Assembly: GCA_000708835.1 (NCBI GenBank)
Contig: DF237610.1
Coordinates: forward strand, 1 to 39,858
Reading direction: 5' to 3'
DNA length: 39,858 nt
From: Klebsormidium nitens
Taxonomy: Eukaryota; Streptophyta; Klebsormidiophyceae; Klebsormidiales; Klebsormidiaceae
The notes under the pieces are model-generated. The model saw nothing but the letters and a program-made list of their open reading frames with translations, had not been told where the DNA came from and ran no database searches. Made by a program: the position numbers and the translations under genes. Below are positions 12,801 to 25,600 of the stretch, in pieces; the stretch's first letter is position 1; each line of letters starts with the position of its first letter.

Positions 12801-15800
12801 GAAGTCAATACTGCTTCTTCAAACTGCCCAGAAGTTCAGTTTCGAGTTGAGTTGTCCATCCTGCTCTGCCCATAAGTTTTCCATTCCAGTCTGCAAGAGT
12901 CTTCTCCATCTTGTCAAGCACTGGAGAGAGTCAGTGTCCATAGACTCCATGTACGTGCAGGGAGCCAGAGCTGCCTCTTGGGGAGATTGGGCGTGACTTT
13001 CACGCGGTGCATGAGAGAGGCCTCCGCGCAGAGCAGGAATGCCGGAAACTGAGGGAGGAGCTAGAAGCCTCTCAAGCAAAAGTTCAGAAGCTGGTCGAAG
13101 AAAGCCTGGAAGTTAGAAGCGAAAGGGACCACTATCAGGTCTGCAGCTGATGAGTTCTTTTTGTGTCAGTTTTCTTTCTTCGTGGAGAATGTCTCTTGGA
13201 GAAGTAAGCTCTTGCATTGAGTCCACAAGACGACCGTGGGCGTACGCAAAAGCCCCTGAATTAGACTGACTGCAAACATTGATTGTTAGCGCGCACATGC
13301 CTTGCTTGCCGTCTTTCTTATGTCAGAATCCACCCGAAACTGTGGGTCTCCTCGTCAGATTTGCCACCACAAGATATCAAGAGTCAAGGATGCCCACAGG
13401 TGCTATGTGGCCGCCTTAGCAACGAGTCACCATTTAGACCTTGAACAGTAGTTGCTCTGATTCGCAGATCCGACTGGACGAGCTGAACATTGAGCTCAGC
13501 CGGCTGCTCGAAGGCATTCCGCGTTGGGCAGAGGCAGGGGAGATCGGGCCTACTGCCAAACGGGAGATACAGGAGCTGTGTAGCCGGCTCAACAGCAATG
13601 GGGACGCTGAGCCCGGGGAGACCCAGATCAGCGGGCCCCCTCCGCGACCTGCGAGCCCCAGGGGCAAGACTAGGTTGTCGGATCCGGCCACTGGGGACAT
13701 GCGGCGTGAAAGCCATGCGAATGGGTCTGGTCGGATCAGTCGGCAGAACAGCAAGGACAAGCTGCACTCCCCAAAGCAAATTGACGTAAGTTGAACTTGT
13801 CCGATGGAGAAAGGAGCACAGATCCGGTGCTGACATGGAACTTGGTCTGGTTTTGCTGTCGTTATCCTGCCCAGTGCTTGTGCGTTGCTCATAATATCCG
13901 TCACCTTGTTGGCAGAGTTTGCAAGACTCATTATCACAAGGGGCCTCCTACTTATGTGAAGGTCAACGAATACTTGTCAGGTCTTCTGGAGGCCCGTCAT
14001 TATCTCTTGTAAGCAAAAACCTGTGGGTTCTCCTGGCTTTATTCAGGCAGGATTATTGATGGAAGGTGCAGTAGCAGTCATCAGACTGTCAGGCTTTTGG
14101 TCTTGCCAAAGATGGACATAGAGGTGACCATCAACAACACATCTCCATAACTTGCGTATTTAACCTCTTTCGTCGGGGGTTTGTAGATAACCGTCAGCAC
14201 ATCACTGGCAAGTGTTCGGAGCAGTGGATCCAGGAACGTCATCAGTCAATACTTGCGAAACATCAAAGGTAAGGGACGCATCTTCGAGTTCCGACTTACT
14301 CGCACGTACCTTGCTGCCCAAACCTCGTGTCATTGGGCAGACTTCTCATGCTTTGGCAAAGTTCATAGTGCTCACGCTTTCTTACACCAATCTCTGTGTT
14401 GCTCTTGCTCAGAATTGGAAGAGAAGTTGGCGGCAAAAGACAGGGAGCTGAAGGTAAGCTAGAGTCAAACAACCCCAACTTGATCACCTTCCATAAGATG
14501 ACGCTCATTAGGTGACTATTAGATGACTACCGTAAATCCTGCATAGCACTGTAGTCTTATGTGCCGGTTACTGTTTTCATCCTGTCTGCATACCCAGCTC
14601 ATTTTCATCCCCCTTCCTTTTGTTCGCAGGCTCGTGACGAGGCACTAGCCGAGGCTACTGAAGACCTCGCTCGAGATGAACTTATTTTCGCTGAGAAGGT
14701 ACGCACCGGTGCACCTTCCTTCTTCGGAACCGTGCTTCTCGTGGATCTAGCAGCTCTTTGTTTGGCTGAAGCGAAGTATTTAGTTATACTTGGCTGTTAA
14801 ACTGACAGGCTCATCGCTTTGTTGCAGATCAAGGAGATCAAAGCGGTGAAGAAACTCGCACGCGATCTAACCCGTGCCAAGGAGGAGCTTCTGAGTCAAG
14901 CGGTAAGAATAACATAGCAACTCGTCGACTTGATTTTGTGTGCCTGATCCACTTCATGACAGTATAGCACCGCGCTCGTTGGACGCTGCAGGCTGGAGCT
15001 CACCCTTGGTCGCCTGCTTCAGGAGCGGGACGCTGAGGCCATTGCCCTGTTGAAGCTGGAGTTGCAGCGTAGACAAGCCGAGACGACCCGCCTGCGAGAC
15101 GAGCTTCAAGGCGGCGAGGCACTTCAGGGCAGGCCCGTGGAAGAAAAGTCACCGAGAAGTCGACCCGGGAGTCAGGATGCGACACACGGAGAAAATGATG
15201 AGGTAAGCCATGCGGACAGCGTTCCTAGGAGAAGGTCTATGCTTGCTGTGCGGCTCATCGAAGAGGATAAGCACCTTCAAGCAAGCGTATGTATTTCATG
15301 ATTTTGGGACTCCAAACCTCTCCTCTGAGATAGCTGGTCGGTTGCCGTCTTCTCTGTCCGGAGCGACTCAAACCTGCAGTACGGAAACCGCCCGTTAACA
15401 TGGCGCAACGGAGGATCGTTGAGAACTTCCACAACTATATCAACGCCATGGTGGTGTTTCCAACGTTCGCATCCCTCATTTTCTCAGGGGAACTGCGAGG
15501 ATGAAAGCAGACTGTTACCCAGTAGGCGACCCATGTCCAGTGGCGCAGCGGAAGATGTCGCAGACGAAGCCCAGCGGCTCGTAGCACTTGCCGAGGAGAT
15601 CCAGGTAAGCTTTCGTGGCCGCACACGGTGGTGGTTGCAACCTGAGTGCCTGCCGTCATTGATCCTTTTCGTCTGTCGAAGGTCCGGCCTCAGTTGGAAC
15701 TCGCTGCTGAGCGGCAGCGCTGCCCATCGCGATGCTACAGGCGGACGACGACGAGACGGAGTGCATCCTGGCGGAGAAGACGGCCATCGAGGTGGAGAAG

Positions 15801-18800
15801 CGCCGCGTGGAGGAGCTGGCGCTGGCGCAGCAGCAGGACTACCAGCGGCAGAAGGCCGCCATGGACAAGCAGCTGCGCGACCTGGCCTACAACATCCGCC
15901 AGAAGGAGGGCCTCATCGAACAGCTGGCCAGGAACGAGCAGGTGGGGCAGCTCACGCACCCCCGGCAGGGCCAAATGGCAACCGCGGACTGGGTTCTAGT
16001 CAGGTCCCAGTTCGAACGAGCTTTGACTGCGTGGTTCGTCCGTAATCGTGCGCTCACACCGTTGCATAATGCCACGTGCAGGAAGCGAAGCTTCTGTCGC
16101 AGCAGTACGAAGCCCGAATGCTGGAGTTGGAACAAGAGGTGAGGGCAGGGTCTCACGATTGAACTTGGACAGCACCCAGTCGACCTCTTTGTTTCTCGAA
16201 GATATACACAAATGGACAAGCCGAATCGAGAGAAGATCTACACAAATGGACAAGCCGAACCGAGAAGAAGGGAAGTACAACACACAAATCACGTCGGAAA
16301 GTCCTGATTGCTGATTAGATCTAAGGTTGGCTTCTGACAAAAGCCTTCAGGTTTTATGAGGATGAGGTCTTACTTCCATTGTTGACCTGAATTGATGTCC
16401 GGAATGACGATTCGACACTCTGATCAGGGTGACACAGGTTTCCACCTTGACTGGGATCAGTTGAGGAAGTGTGGACGCTTGATTTGTGCAGGTGAAAGCG
16501 AAGGAGGCGGAAATTGACCAGTTGCGCCACGACCTCGAGGTGAGCCCGTGCGATCACTGCTGGACACCGTCTGGCGTTTTTGCACAGCATGAGGAGAGCG
16601 TTTGGAACTTTGTTACAGCTTTAGGGACAGTGGCTGGGCAAACGTCGGCTCCTTCCTTCTTCCTCGAGTCGGCCATCATGCAAGCTGCTTTTCCGGTGGG
16701 CGCAGTCGATTGACAACAACCTGGCGCGGGGGGCGGAGGAGAAGCGGCGGCTACGCGAGGCGTACGAGGAGAAGGTGCGACGCGTGCAGCAGCAGGTGTT
16801 AGCGCTCCGGCGGCAGCAGCGCGACAACGAGAAGAACAAACTCGAGCGCCTCAAGGCCAAGAGCGACCACAAGGTGAGGCACACATCTGCCACGTTCCTG
16901 CATCCTTAGAACCAGAATCACTGGATTTGCGATCTATGTCGGTTGCACTGGGTTTGTTGGGCATTGTCCAGCATGCAGGAAAGCTACGTGGCAGTCGTTT
17001 ATGCTCGTGACACTAAAGGGTGGTATCGTGTTGTCGCAGGCGCAGCAGCTAGACGCGGAGGTCGTGCGCATGCGTTCACAGCAGGACACGCTGCGGCGCA
17101 AGATGGAGGAGCTGGCAGACAAGTACGAGGAGAAGAATAAAGGTGAGCCGTGCAAACCGTTGTCGAAGTGAGCAGACCTTAGTGGCGAAACGAGCCATGA
17201 CCTGCGGCCTGCCATGCTGCAGTGCTCCTCGTTCGACCAGCTGAGGACGAGCACCGTCTCGAAGTTTTAGCGCGCGCCAGGATCGGACGCGATGTAGATG
17301 TTGGAAGCTTGTAGCTGCTACTGAAACTGTTCTACATTGTGCAGCATATGTAAAAGACATAGTCAGTTTGAAGAAGGAGGCCGAAGTGAGTCAGAAGAAG
17401 ATGCGGGAGCTGGAATCCGAGAAGTCAAAGCTGAACGCGGTAAGCGCTGCCATGTTGCTTCGATCGTTACTAGGTTCGTGTTTCAGTATTGAGGAGGTGG
17501 CAAGAGTCAGTGTGCTTTGATTGCTATATGAAGTCTGGACAGCTGTCCCCAGAGCATTGTGCGTTCCAATGTTGGCAGTGAAAGGGCAGCAGAGGAAACT
17601 CTCTAAAAGCGAATGGGGCGTGTTGCAGATTCTGCAGCGCAAGAGCGAGGAGATGGCGGCGGCTCAGCGCAAACTGCGCGAGCTGGGGGCGGATGCGGGC
17701 GCATCCCGTCTGAGCCACCGCGAGCGCGTTGCCAACAACGCCGCAGGGCGGGCCATGCCGCGCACCAGCAGGAGGGTCAGCGGAGCAGGGGACAGCACGG
17801 CCACCACTCCCAGCGCAACACCCAGGCCGGGCAGGCCGGGCAAGACCGCAGGGTGAGCAGGCAGGCAGCCATGACTCCTTCTCGATATCGAAGGTTTTCT
17901 CAGGTGTGCACACATCCACAAATATCATCAGCTTCCTACTGAAAATGAGTCGTATGTCAATGATGGATCACAGGGAGTAACGGCAACACTTATGTGCAGG
18001 ATCACCGCCCTGGAGATCAAGCGGCATCATGCATTCCTGGACAAGGAGATGGAGCGCATGCTCAAACACAAAGAGCTGGCTGCGCAGGCCGCCAAGCAGG
18101 TGAGACCCCGCAAGCACTCCACACACACTACAGCACTGTTTGCCGCTGGACATCGGGGAGCTCTGCAGGGCGCTCCACTAGGAGCATATTCCATCAGTGG
18201 AGGAACATTCTGGGCTCTGGTCGTAACATGGGGGCTTGCAGCTTGGGTAGCAGCTGGGCCCTGAAGTGGGGCTTATGCGTGCAGGAGCGGAAGCGGCAGG
18301 CGGTGGTGGCGGAGCGGGATGAGCTGGGCGGCGAGAAGGCGAAGTTGGAGCTGAAGAAGATGCGCGCGCAGCAGGTGCTGGGCAAGGCGGTGGAGGAGAA
18401 GGGGGCGGCCATGGCACGCCTGCGGGAGGAGTGCGACCAGCGGCTGCGGCAGGCGCGCGAAGCAGAGGCAGTGGGGCAGTTCAAGGCAGCCGACGAGATC
18501 AACGACCAGGTAACACCAGGTGCCATGGAACGATAAACACAGGTCGCCAACCTTGAACAATTCTTCCGAGGGCAATAATTCGGCAACACCTTGTGCACGC
18601 GTGGTCAGCTGATGTAGTGGGCTTGCCTCAGAGAAGCTGATTGGAGCTGATTGGCACTGAGAAGTCGCTTGTTCAGGCCAGTAGTTTTCTCGTCATGTCA
18701 CTTAGCTTGGCAACAAAACCTGACGAGATGACTTCTGCTGTGCCTGCTTCTGCGTATGCTCACGCTTTTGGGTCCAGCTGTGCGGAAGCGGGTCTTCTGC

Positions 18801-20889
18801 TCCGTTGCCATGTCGAAAACGAAACACAATGTGATCGCAGCATCATGCGAAAAGTGCACCTAGATATGATAGCACCTCGAATCAGGTCCCGCCATTCATT
18901 GGGCTTCATATGTTTTGAGGCATAGTTGAGCCTTGAAGAGCCTCAAAGGAGCCTGACCCCCTCGTTTCTTTCGCAGGCGGCAGCATGTCAGCGGCAGCTC
19001 GAGTACGAGCACTACTCGCGGAGCCGCCTCGAGGAAAAGTTGCGAACGCAGAAGGTCTGGACCATCTCGGCCCTTCTCTCTGCCTCGCCGTTTCATCAGA
19101 GCCTTGTCTCGATCCCATCTCACTGTCTGTTATATCAGGCGCCCTATAAACTTACCAAAAAGTCAGATTGCTTTATATTGAGATCAAGCAGCAGTCGGCC
19201 TATGAGGGACACCGAGAAGATAAAGCGCCAGGGGTGCATCTCACAGCTTCCAGTACGTGAGACAGTGGCTCTGCAATCTTACGCTTCCTGTACGCTCCTG
19301 CAGTATCTCCCGGATGATGAAGAAGAAACATTGGCCGCCATTGAGGAGAGGCTTGAGGTAAGCGTGAAGGCTTTTCCTTCTGAATCCAACTACAGGTGCA
19401 GAAAGGCGAGTCTCTTATGCATGTCTCCCGTGCATCGGGGCAACCCCAGCCGGCCTCCGGTGGATGTGTGTTCGCTCTTGCGCCTGATCCGCGCTGGTGT
19501 TGCCCGTCGCTGGCTCAGCGCGGCTGCTCTGGGGTGTTGTGCGCGCAGGTGCTGGAGGCGGAGGCGGAGTACCTGGCAGCGGAGGTCGCCAGCGCGGCCA
19601 AGGACGCGGTCGACGCCGGCGGCGCGGCGGAGGCGGTCAAGGGCGCCGTGGAGCGGCTGAGCGCACCGGAGATGAAGGTGCTCCTGCGGCAATACGTGCA
19701 GCGCTGCGTGGACGGGCAGGAGCGCGAGCGCGCGGCGGGATCGGCCCTGCGCGAGGCGCAGCTGGAGGTGGCGGCCAAGGCTCGCGAGCTGCAGCAGGTG
19801 GAGAGCAGCCTGCGCACCAAGGAGCTCGACTTCGACCGCAGGGTGAGCGCGCCGCACCCGGCACCAGAAAACGGCAGCGGCGGTCCTACAAGCCCTGCTC
19901 TGCTGCTGTTGAAACAAGCCAGAGGCACGGAGGGGGCGACTGACGGTGTGTGGTGTGGTTGGTGGTGCAGCTGACGGAGGAGCAGAAGGCGCACGCGGCC
20001 AAGGTGCAGTTCCTGCTGCGCCAGATCAAGACGTCAGCCGGCGTATTCCCAGACAAGGACACCCCCGAACCCAGCAGCCAGGCAGCAAGCCGGCGCGCCA
20101 GCGCAGACAGGCCGCAGGTGAGCGCTCCCGAGCAGTGCCTGCGCAAGCGCAGTCCGCAAGCAGCAAGGAGCGGCCTGGAGCACGTCTACCATGCTCTTGC
20201 TGTGTAGCAGACCTTGGAGTCATGTTCGAGGGTCGCCTTTGATTCTGTTGACGGGTGTTGTTCGTGTCCAGGACTTTGAGCGCAGCGGCGAGGACAAGGA
20301 CGAGAAGGTGCAGGCGCTAATCAAGGACAACTTCTACTTCAAGCAGGTGAACCCGGCGACTCCGTCCTGGCTTGAATGACAGTGCCAGTGCTGACAATCT
20401 CAAGCAACCAGCGTAGCTTCGAATATAAAGACTTTTCTTGCATGAGCCCGGAATGTCAGAGCCTTACACAGTGCTGCTTCTCTGTTTGCAGACAAACCGG
20501 GAGCTCAAGCGTAAGCTGCGGGACATGATGGCCGCATTAGCGGCAGAGCGCCAGGTAGGCCTCGGCAGGAAGATGCGCAGCACGCTGCTTCGACATGCCT
20601 CTCGAGCGAAGAGCCAGCCGGTCGACTGTGGCCCCTTAGTACTGAAGCAGAGTCCGCCGTTAAAAAACTCAAACCGAATTGAGTGCCAGATTGTCGTACA
20701 GAACGTCGTCACCTGTGCGCCACTTACAAATGAGACCCCCTCTGCATCTCCTGTGCTCTTTGCGTGCTGGACTGACGGGGCAGCTCCTCTCGCGTCCACG
20801 TGCAGAACCTCCAGGACACGTCTCTGCAAACTAGCGAGCTGCAGCGGGTCCATCAGGAGTTGGAGAATTGTAAGGTAGGCTGCTCCTAA
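9892..20889 (+). CDS. Kinesin-4 family motor protein (KIF4/FRA1-like), N-terminal motor with long coiled-coil tail
   Basis: Microtubule motor. Exons: 9892-10162, 10356-10397, 10715-10842, 11036-11190, 11359-11521, 11704-11821, 11978-12089, 12342-12477, 12653-12747, 12961-13138, 13468-13785, 14187-14268, 14413-14453, 14630-14698, 14828-14902, 15023-15202, 15488-15604, 15741-15941, 16082-16138, 16492-16539, 16706-16873, 17040-17142, 17345-17439, 17629-17852, 18000-18099, 18285-18509, 18977-19054, 19304-19357, 19549-19842, 19971-20117, 20272-20346, 20492-20554, 20806-20889. The sum is 4296 nt (1431 aa). The motor domain spans about 20-355: P-loop GQTGSGKT (100-107), switch I NQQSSRSH (216-223), switch II DLAGSE (255-260), and neck-side [18 protein letters not shown], typical of kinesin-4. 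The tail is Glu/Lys/Arg-rich coiled coil ([22 protein letters not shown]). I see no animal-type Cys-rich tail. Starts of exons 16 and 18 are uncertain. The last exon may read through to TAA at 20887 or splice onward at GTAGGC. Confidence 0.92.
16201..16269. repeat. 34-bp tandem duplication inside a kinesin intron
   Basis: Two near-identical units, 16201-16234 and 16235-16269, share ACACAAATGGACAAGCCGAA. They lie in the intron between 16138 and 16492, so they do not change the protein. Confidence 0.75.
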
Positions 20890-22678
20890 GAATGTGCAAC
20901 TGACTTGAAGTGCTTGACCAGCGAAAATAATCCTGCCAGCTTTGCGTTGAGCACGTAGGCATGTGCTGAGATTCCGCCACGCTTGCACAATGACGCATCA
21001 GGGACATGCGGATTTCAATAGCCTTACATCCCGTCACTTTCCTACTGTAGAGCGTGCTCCAACGGGCCGGGTTGAACTACCAGGTTCCAGCAATGCATCT
21101 ACGCGAATTGAGCAATGGGGATCTTGAAGCACGAATGTCGTCTCAGATCCATGGCGGGTTTGCCTGATGTAAGCAGAGGCACTAGGCTAATTGGGGCAAA
21201 GCATTGCTGCTTAGCTCATCCTAGACCGTGATTTTACATGCATTGGTTGACGAGGAGCTTACGCCAGCTGCTTAGCTAATGCTTAAGCGATCGATAGTTT
21301 GTGTATGCTGGTCGATGAGGAGGTTGATGCGGTTCTAGCGAGTACGCATCAATACATAGTATCATAGTTTCGGGTCGAGTCCAACTTGGACAGGTACGGA
21401 GTTGCTCAAGTAAGTGACTGGCACTTCCATGAAGCGGCGCCGTCAAAGAAATCCTGGTGTCCCGACAATTCGTTACATAACCTGTTGGCAATGCTTTCTT
21501 GAAAAGGCTTTTTCGCCTTAGCCGACTATGAGTCAGTACGTGCCTTCGGCTCTGCATGAAGGGCCAGGATGCTCTCCTTTGGTGGTCACAATGGTGACCA
21601 TGCATCGTGACATCCGACCTAGCCGAGCCGGACTTAGCCGCCCATTTCGATCTGAAGGACTTTGCAACTGCGGCCGTGTAATTGCTAAACTAAGCTCGAC
21701 TGCGGATAATGGCCCGGCCAGCAAACCTGAAACCTAAACTGAATTGGAGCGGATCCTTCTTGCTAGCCGCGCCTCGATCGAGTCGACTTCACAATTCAGC
21801 GCATGCCAATCCCGCATTGACTGAGCTAGTAAGTACGGTACGTCACTGAGTCAAGCAAGCGGGCGCACCGAGTATAGTACGCCGTTTTGACGACGCGGTG
21901 CCAGCCATAATTCACATGCTTGCAGTATTGACCTTGTATATGTATATCCGACTTAGTACCGTGACAGTACATGGCAAATTCCAAGCAACGTGCAATAATT
22001 GCGACGCGATTTATGAAAACGTCTAGTTGATTGCCCATATAGGACGGTGTGTTCATGCAGGGACGTCGTGTGGAGCTACCAAAATGATAGCAATCGCATA
22101 TATATGCCCTCAGGCTGCGCATGATCGACACCGTTGATCCATGGCAAGGTTGTATCGATCGATTAAGCTAGATCGATGGGCGAGATGCATTTCTGACAAC
22201 ATACATGGGTACCCAATCGTTTCTTGGGGCCAGTTTGTCGAAAGTCATGCCGCTGAGATCTGAAAGCGGGCCTCCGACCGACGCTGGGCACGTGCACTTC
22301 GCTCAGTTTTGCCGTTCCACAATATGGGCGCGGCGCACTTTCAATCCCGAGAGGAGATTGCGAGCAGCTCAGCGTCACGGTCTTCCTCAGCTTGCTCAGT
22401 TCATGGATTCTCCATGCTTCATTGCGACTCTACAATGTCCGGAGTGAGGATATTTTAAGTATGCAGATACTTGGTGGACTTGGACGACTGTCTTGGCGGC
22501 CGTGTGCCTTCGGAGAAGTAAACGAGGCAGGGTGCCAGAGTGTAATTTATCCCTTCCAGTCGGACTAACTCAGATTGCTTCAACTTCCATACTCGGGCGA
22601 GGAAGTCGCTGAAGGCCGTGTTAAATCAACCACTACACGGTCGATAAGCGGCGCTTCTTTACTTCTTGCCCCTTCGCC
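20890..22678. other. Convergent 3' spacer between kinesin and SFI1-like genes, no gene seen
   Basis: The only ORFs are short and show no family features. The sequence is rich in self-complementary words (CGATCGAT near 22155, GATCGAT near 22170, GTAC, GCATGC). Both 3' UTRs should lie at its edges. A further kinesin exon here cannot be fully excluded, but I find no splice-flanked coding stretch. Confidence 0.55.
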
Positions 22679-25600
22679 CTAAGATGCGACCCCCTCCTGA
22701 CCTTGCTGCAGGTCGCCTGGGCTTGCCTGGCGGACCAGTGCCCGCAGGTGGTGCACCTGCTCCTCCACGGCCTCCAGCATGGCGCGGGTGCTGCACGCGT
22801 CGTCCGCGCGTTCCGTCACGATGCTCGCCATGCTTGCCTCCAGCAGCCGCCGGTTGGCAGATTCCGCCGATAGCTCGCGCACCTGCGGACATGGGGTGAG
22901 GGCTCAAACTCTTACTTGGTAAGCGCGAGCCGAACCATGGCAGGAACCCGAATCTTTGCGACGGAATTGCAGGCTCACGTCAAGACGGTTCGTCGGCCCT
23001 CGTCCAGTGCCGCTCACCATGCTCCTCAGCGCGGTCTCGGCATGCTGCAGCGCATCGCGGCCGCGGCGCGCCTGTGCGGCCTGGCTGGCGCGGCTCCACC
23101 GGTGGAAGGCGCGTGCCACACACCGCTGCACAATGACCGCCCAAGCGTCGGTGAGTAACGGCCCATGACGAGCGCAGGCTGAGGCGTCATATAACTCGTC
23201 GACCATCTTATAGCACCGGCCAGAATTCACATCGACATTATTGGGTCATCTCGATCGGAAGCAAGCGTTCCCCTCGGCGCTTCCCTGCCCTTTGGGGCGC
23301 CGCGCACCTGTCTCCACAGCAGCGCCGCCAGCCGCCCCGTGCACTGCGAGGCCTGCTGCGCGGCGGCTGCGTGGGTCCGGAGGCGGCCCTCGAGCGCCCC
23401 GGCCAGTGCCGTCACCTGCGGCACAGGGACACACCGCGACAGAGCGGCCGCGCTGCACACACGGCAACAGGGGCCAGGTTAACATCGGGGAGGCGGCAGC
23501 ATCGACTGGTCACGAACCTGCGAGCCGGAGGTTTCACGAGCGAAGAAGACACACACAAGCAGGCGCGGACGCCTCGATTGAGCAAGGCTGCGCTCGGCAG
23601 ACCGTTCGTGAGACTCTCCCTGGCAGCAGGGGACGCGCGGCTCACTGCTCGTGGGCGCTTTGCCGCTGCAGCATGCGCGCCTCCTTCGCCGCTGCCTCTG
23701 CGGCCGCCAGCCGGGCCTGCAGCCGCCGCCCGCGGCCGCACAGCGTGGCCACGCGCCAGCGCTCGAGTGCCAGCCCCGCGCACGTCTGGCGCGCCCACCG
23801 CCGGCTGCACACCGCCATCAGCGCAGCCCGGCGCGCCTTCTGCGACCGCAAGTGCTCCGCCAGCGCCGCAAAAGCGGCCGCCAGAGTGCGGTGCCGCCAC
23901 CGCTGCACGACGCGCCGGGCCACCGCCCGGCACCTGCGAATGTGGCGCACCGCAACACGCCAGGCCAGAAAGGGCTCCGAGACGGTGGGGACTGTCTGCC
24001 AGGTGGCAGGGCCTCCTTCGGAGAGGTCGTCCCCTGGCTGGTCCGCCGCATCGCGGGGTCCCATGGCGGCGGCCTGCTGCATGAGCACGAGGCGCCAGGC
24101 GAGGAAGGCCCGGGCCAGCGTGCGCTGCGAGAGGCGCGCAATCACCTGCAAGCAGGCAGGGGCCACGCTGAGGCCCGGGAAGGGCGGCTGCGGGATCGTG
24201 CGATCGCAGACATCTCGAGAACCGATCCCTCAGGCTGCACCCACGGATCGCACCAATCGAAGGCACGGAAGGGCCCATTCTGTTGAAGGCAGCTACGACA
24301 GACTTGCTCGTCATCCGAAGAGTACTGGCGAAGCACAGCGGTCCGCATGAAAGTGGGATGCTCGCCTCGAAGGCCGTCGTGCGCATGCGCTTGCTGTGGC
24401 GGACTCGCTCCTGCCACGCCGCCAGTGCTGCCGCCAGCACGCGGTGCTGGAAGCGGCCCACCACGCGCGCCATCACGTCCCGGGCAGACCGGCGCGCAGC
24501 TACCCACGCGAGCCACGCGCTGAAGGCCGTGTGCAGGTGCAACGACTGCCGAGAAGACGAGGACACAGACAGGAGTTGGAGTCGAAGTGCCCCAGGGATC
24601 GGACAGAGCTTTGCCGGGGCTTGAGTTGACAGCAGCCGGGGGCCTTCGTGATGTACGAATTGCCTACAGTAACTAATCATTCAATGAAGAAGTAAAACAC
24701 GTCTCGCACTGAACGAAGCTCACAACACCTGGCCAAGGACATGCAGGTGCACAGCTCGCATGACGAGGTCAGCAAAGTGAGGTGCGCTGACCTGCATCCG
24801 GCGCACCACCTTGACCATCTTGCTGCGCAGTACCCGCCTTGCGCGCACCGCCTCCCTCCACGTGTCCCAGCACGCCGCCACTTCCCGCTGCTGCCAGCGC
24901 TGCGCCACCCTGGCGAGCATCCCCTCCAGCCGCCGCCTCGCCTGGGCCTGCGAGTGCCACCTGGCAAACGCCGCGCCCACCTGCAGCTGCCGCATGCGCC
25001 GCACCGCGCGCTCCAGCAAGTGCCGCCGACGCCGCTGCTCCGCCCCCGCTGCCCACCAGGCGCCGAAGGCCGCAGCAAGGTGGTGGTGCTGCAAGCGCGC
25101 CACGGCCCGGCGTAGCAGCGCAGCGCGGCGCCGCAGCTGGGCGGTGGCGGCAGCCCACCGCTGAAACGCCCCCCGCAGGTGCGCCCGCCGTGCTCGCTGA
25201 GCCTGGCCAGAGCGNNNNNNNNNNNNNNNNNNNNNNNNNNNNNNNNNNNNNNNNNNNNNNNNNNNNNNNNNNNNNNNNNNNNNNNNNNNNNNNNNNNNNN
25301 NNNNNNNNNNNNNNNNNNNNNNNNNNNNNNNNNNNNNNNNNNNNNNNNNNNNNNNNNNNNNNNNNNNNNNNNNNNNNNNNNNNNNNNNNNNNNNNNNNNN
25401 NNNNNNNNNNNNNNNNNNNNNNNNNNNNNNNNNNNNNNNNNNNNNNNNNNNNNNNNNNNNNNNNNNNNNNNNNNNNNNNNNNNNNNNNNNNNNNNNNNNN
25501 NNNNNNNNNNNNNNNNNNNNNNNNNNNNNNNNNNNNNNNNNNNNNNNNNNNNNNNNNNNNNNNNNNNNNNNNNNNNNNNNNNNNNNNNNNNNNNNNNNNN

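Noticed and set aside
15735-15974. Minus-strand Leu/Val-rich ORF that could be read as membrane segments
   Set aside because: It is the reverse complement of a Glu/Lys coiled-coil kinesin exon, which commonly yields Leu-rich antisense.
23241-24350. Plus-strand ORF (369 codons) opposite the SFI1-like exons
   Set aside because: Antisense shadow; the Trp-repeat pattern is on the minus strand.
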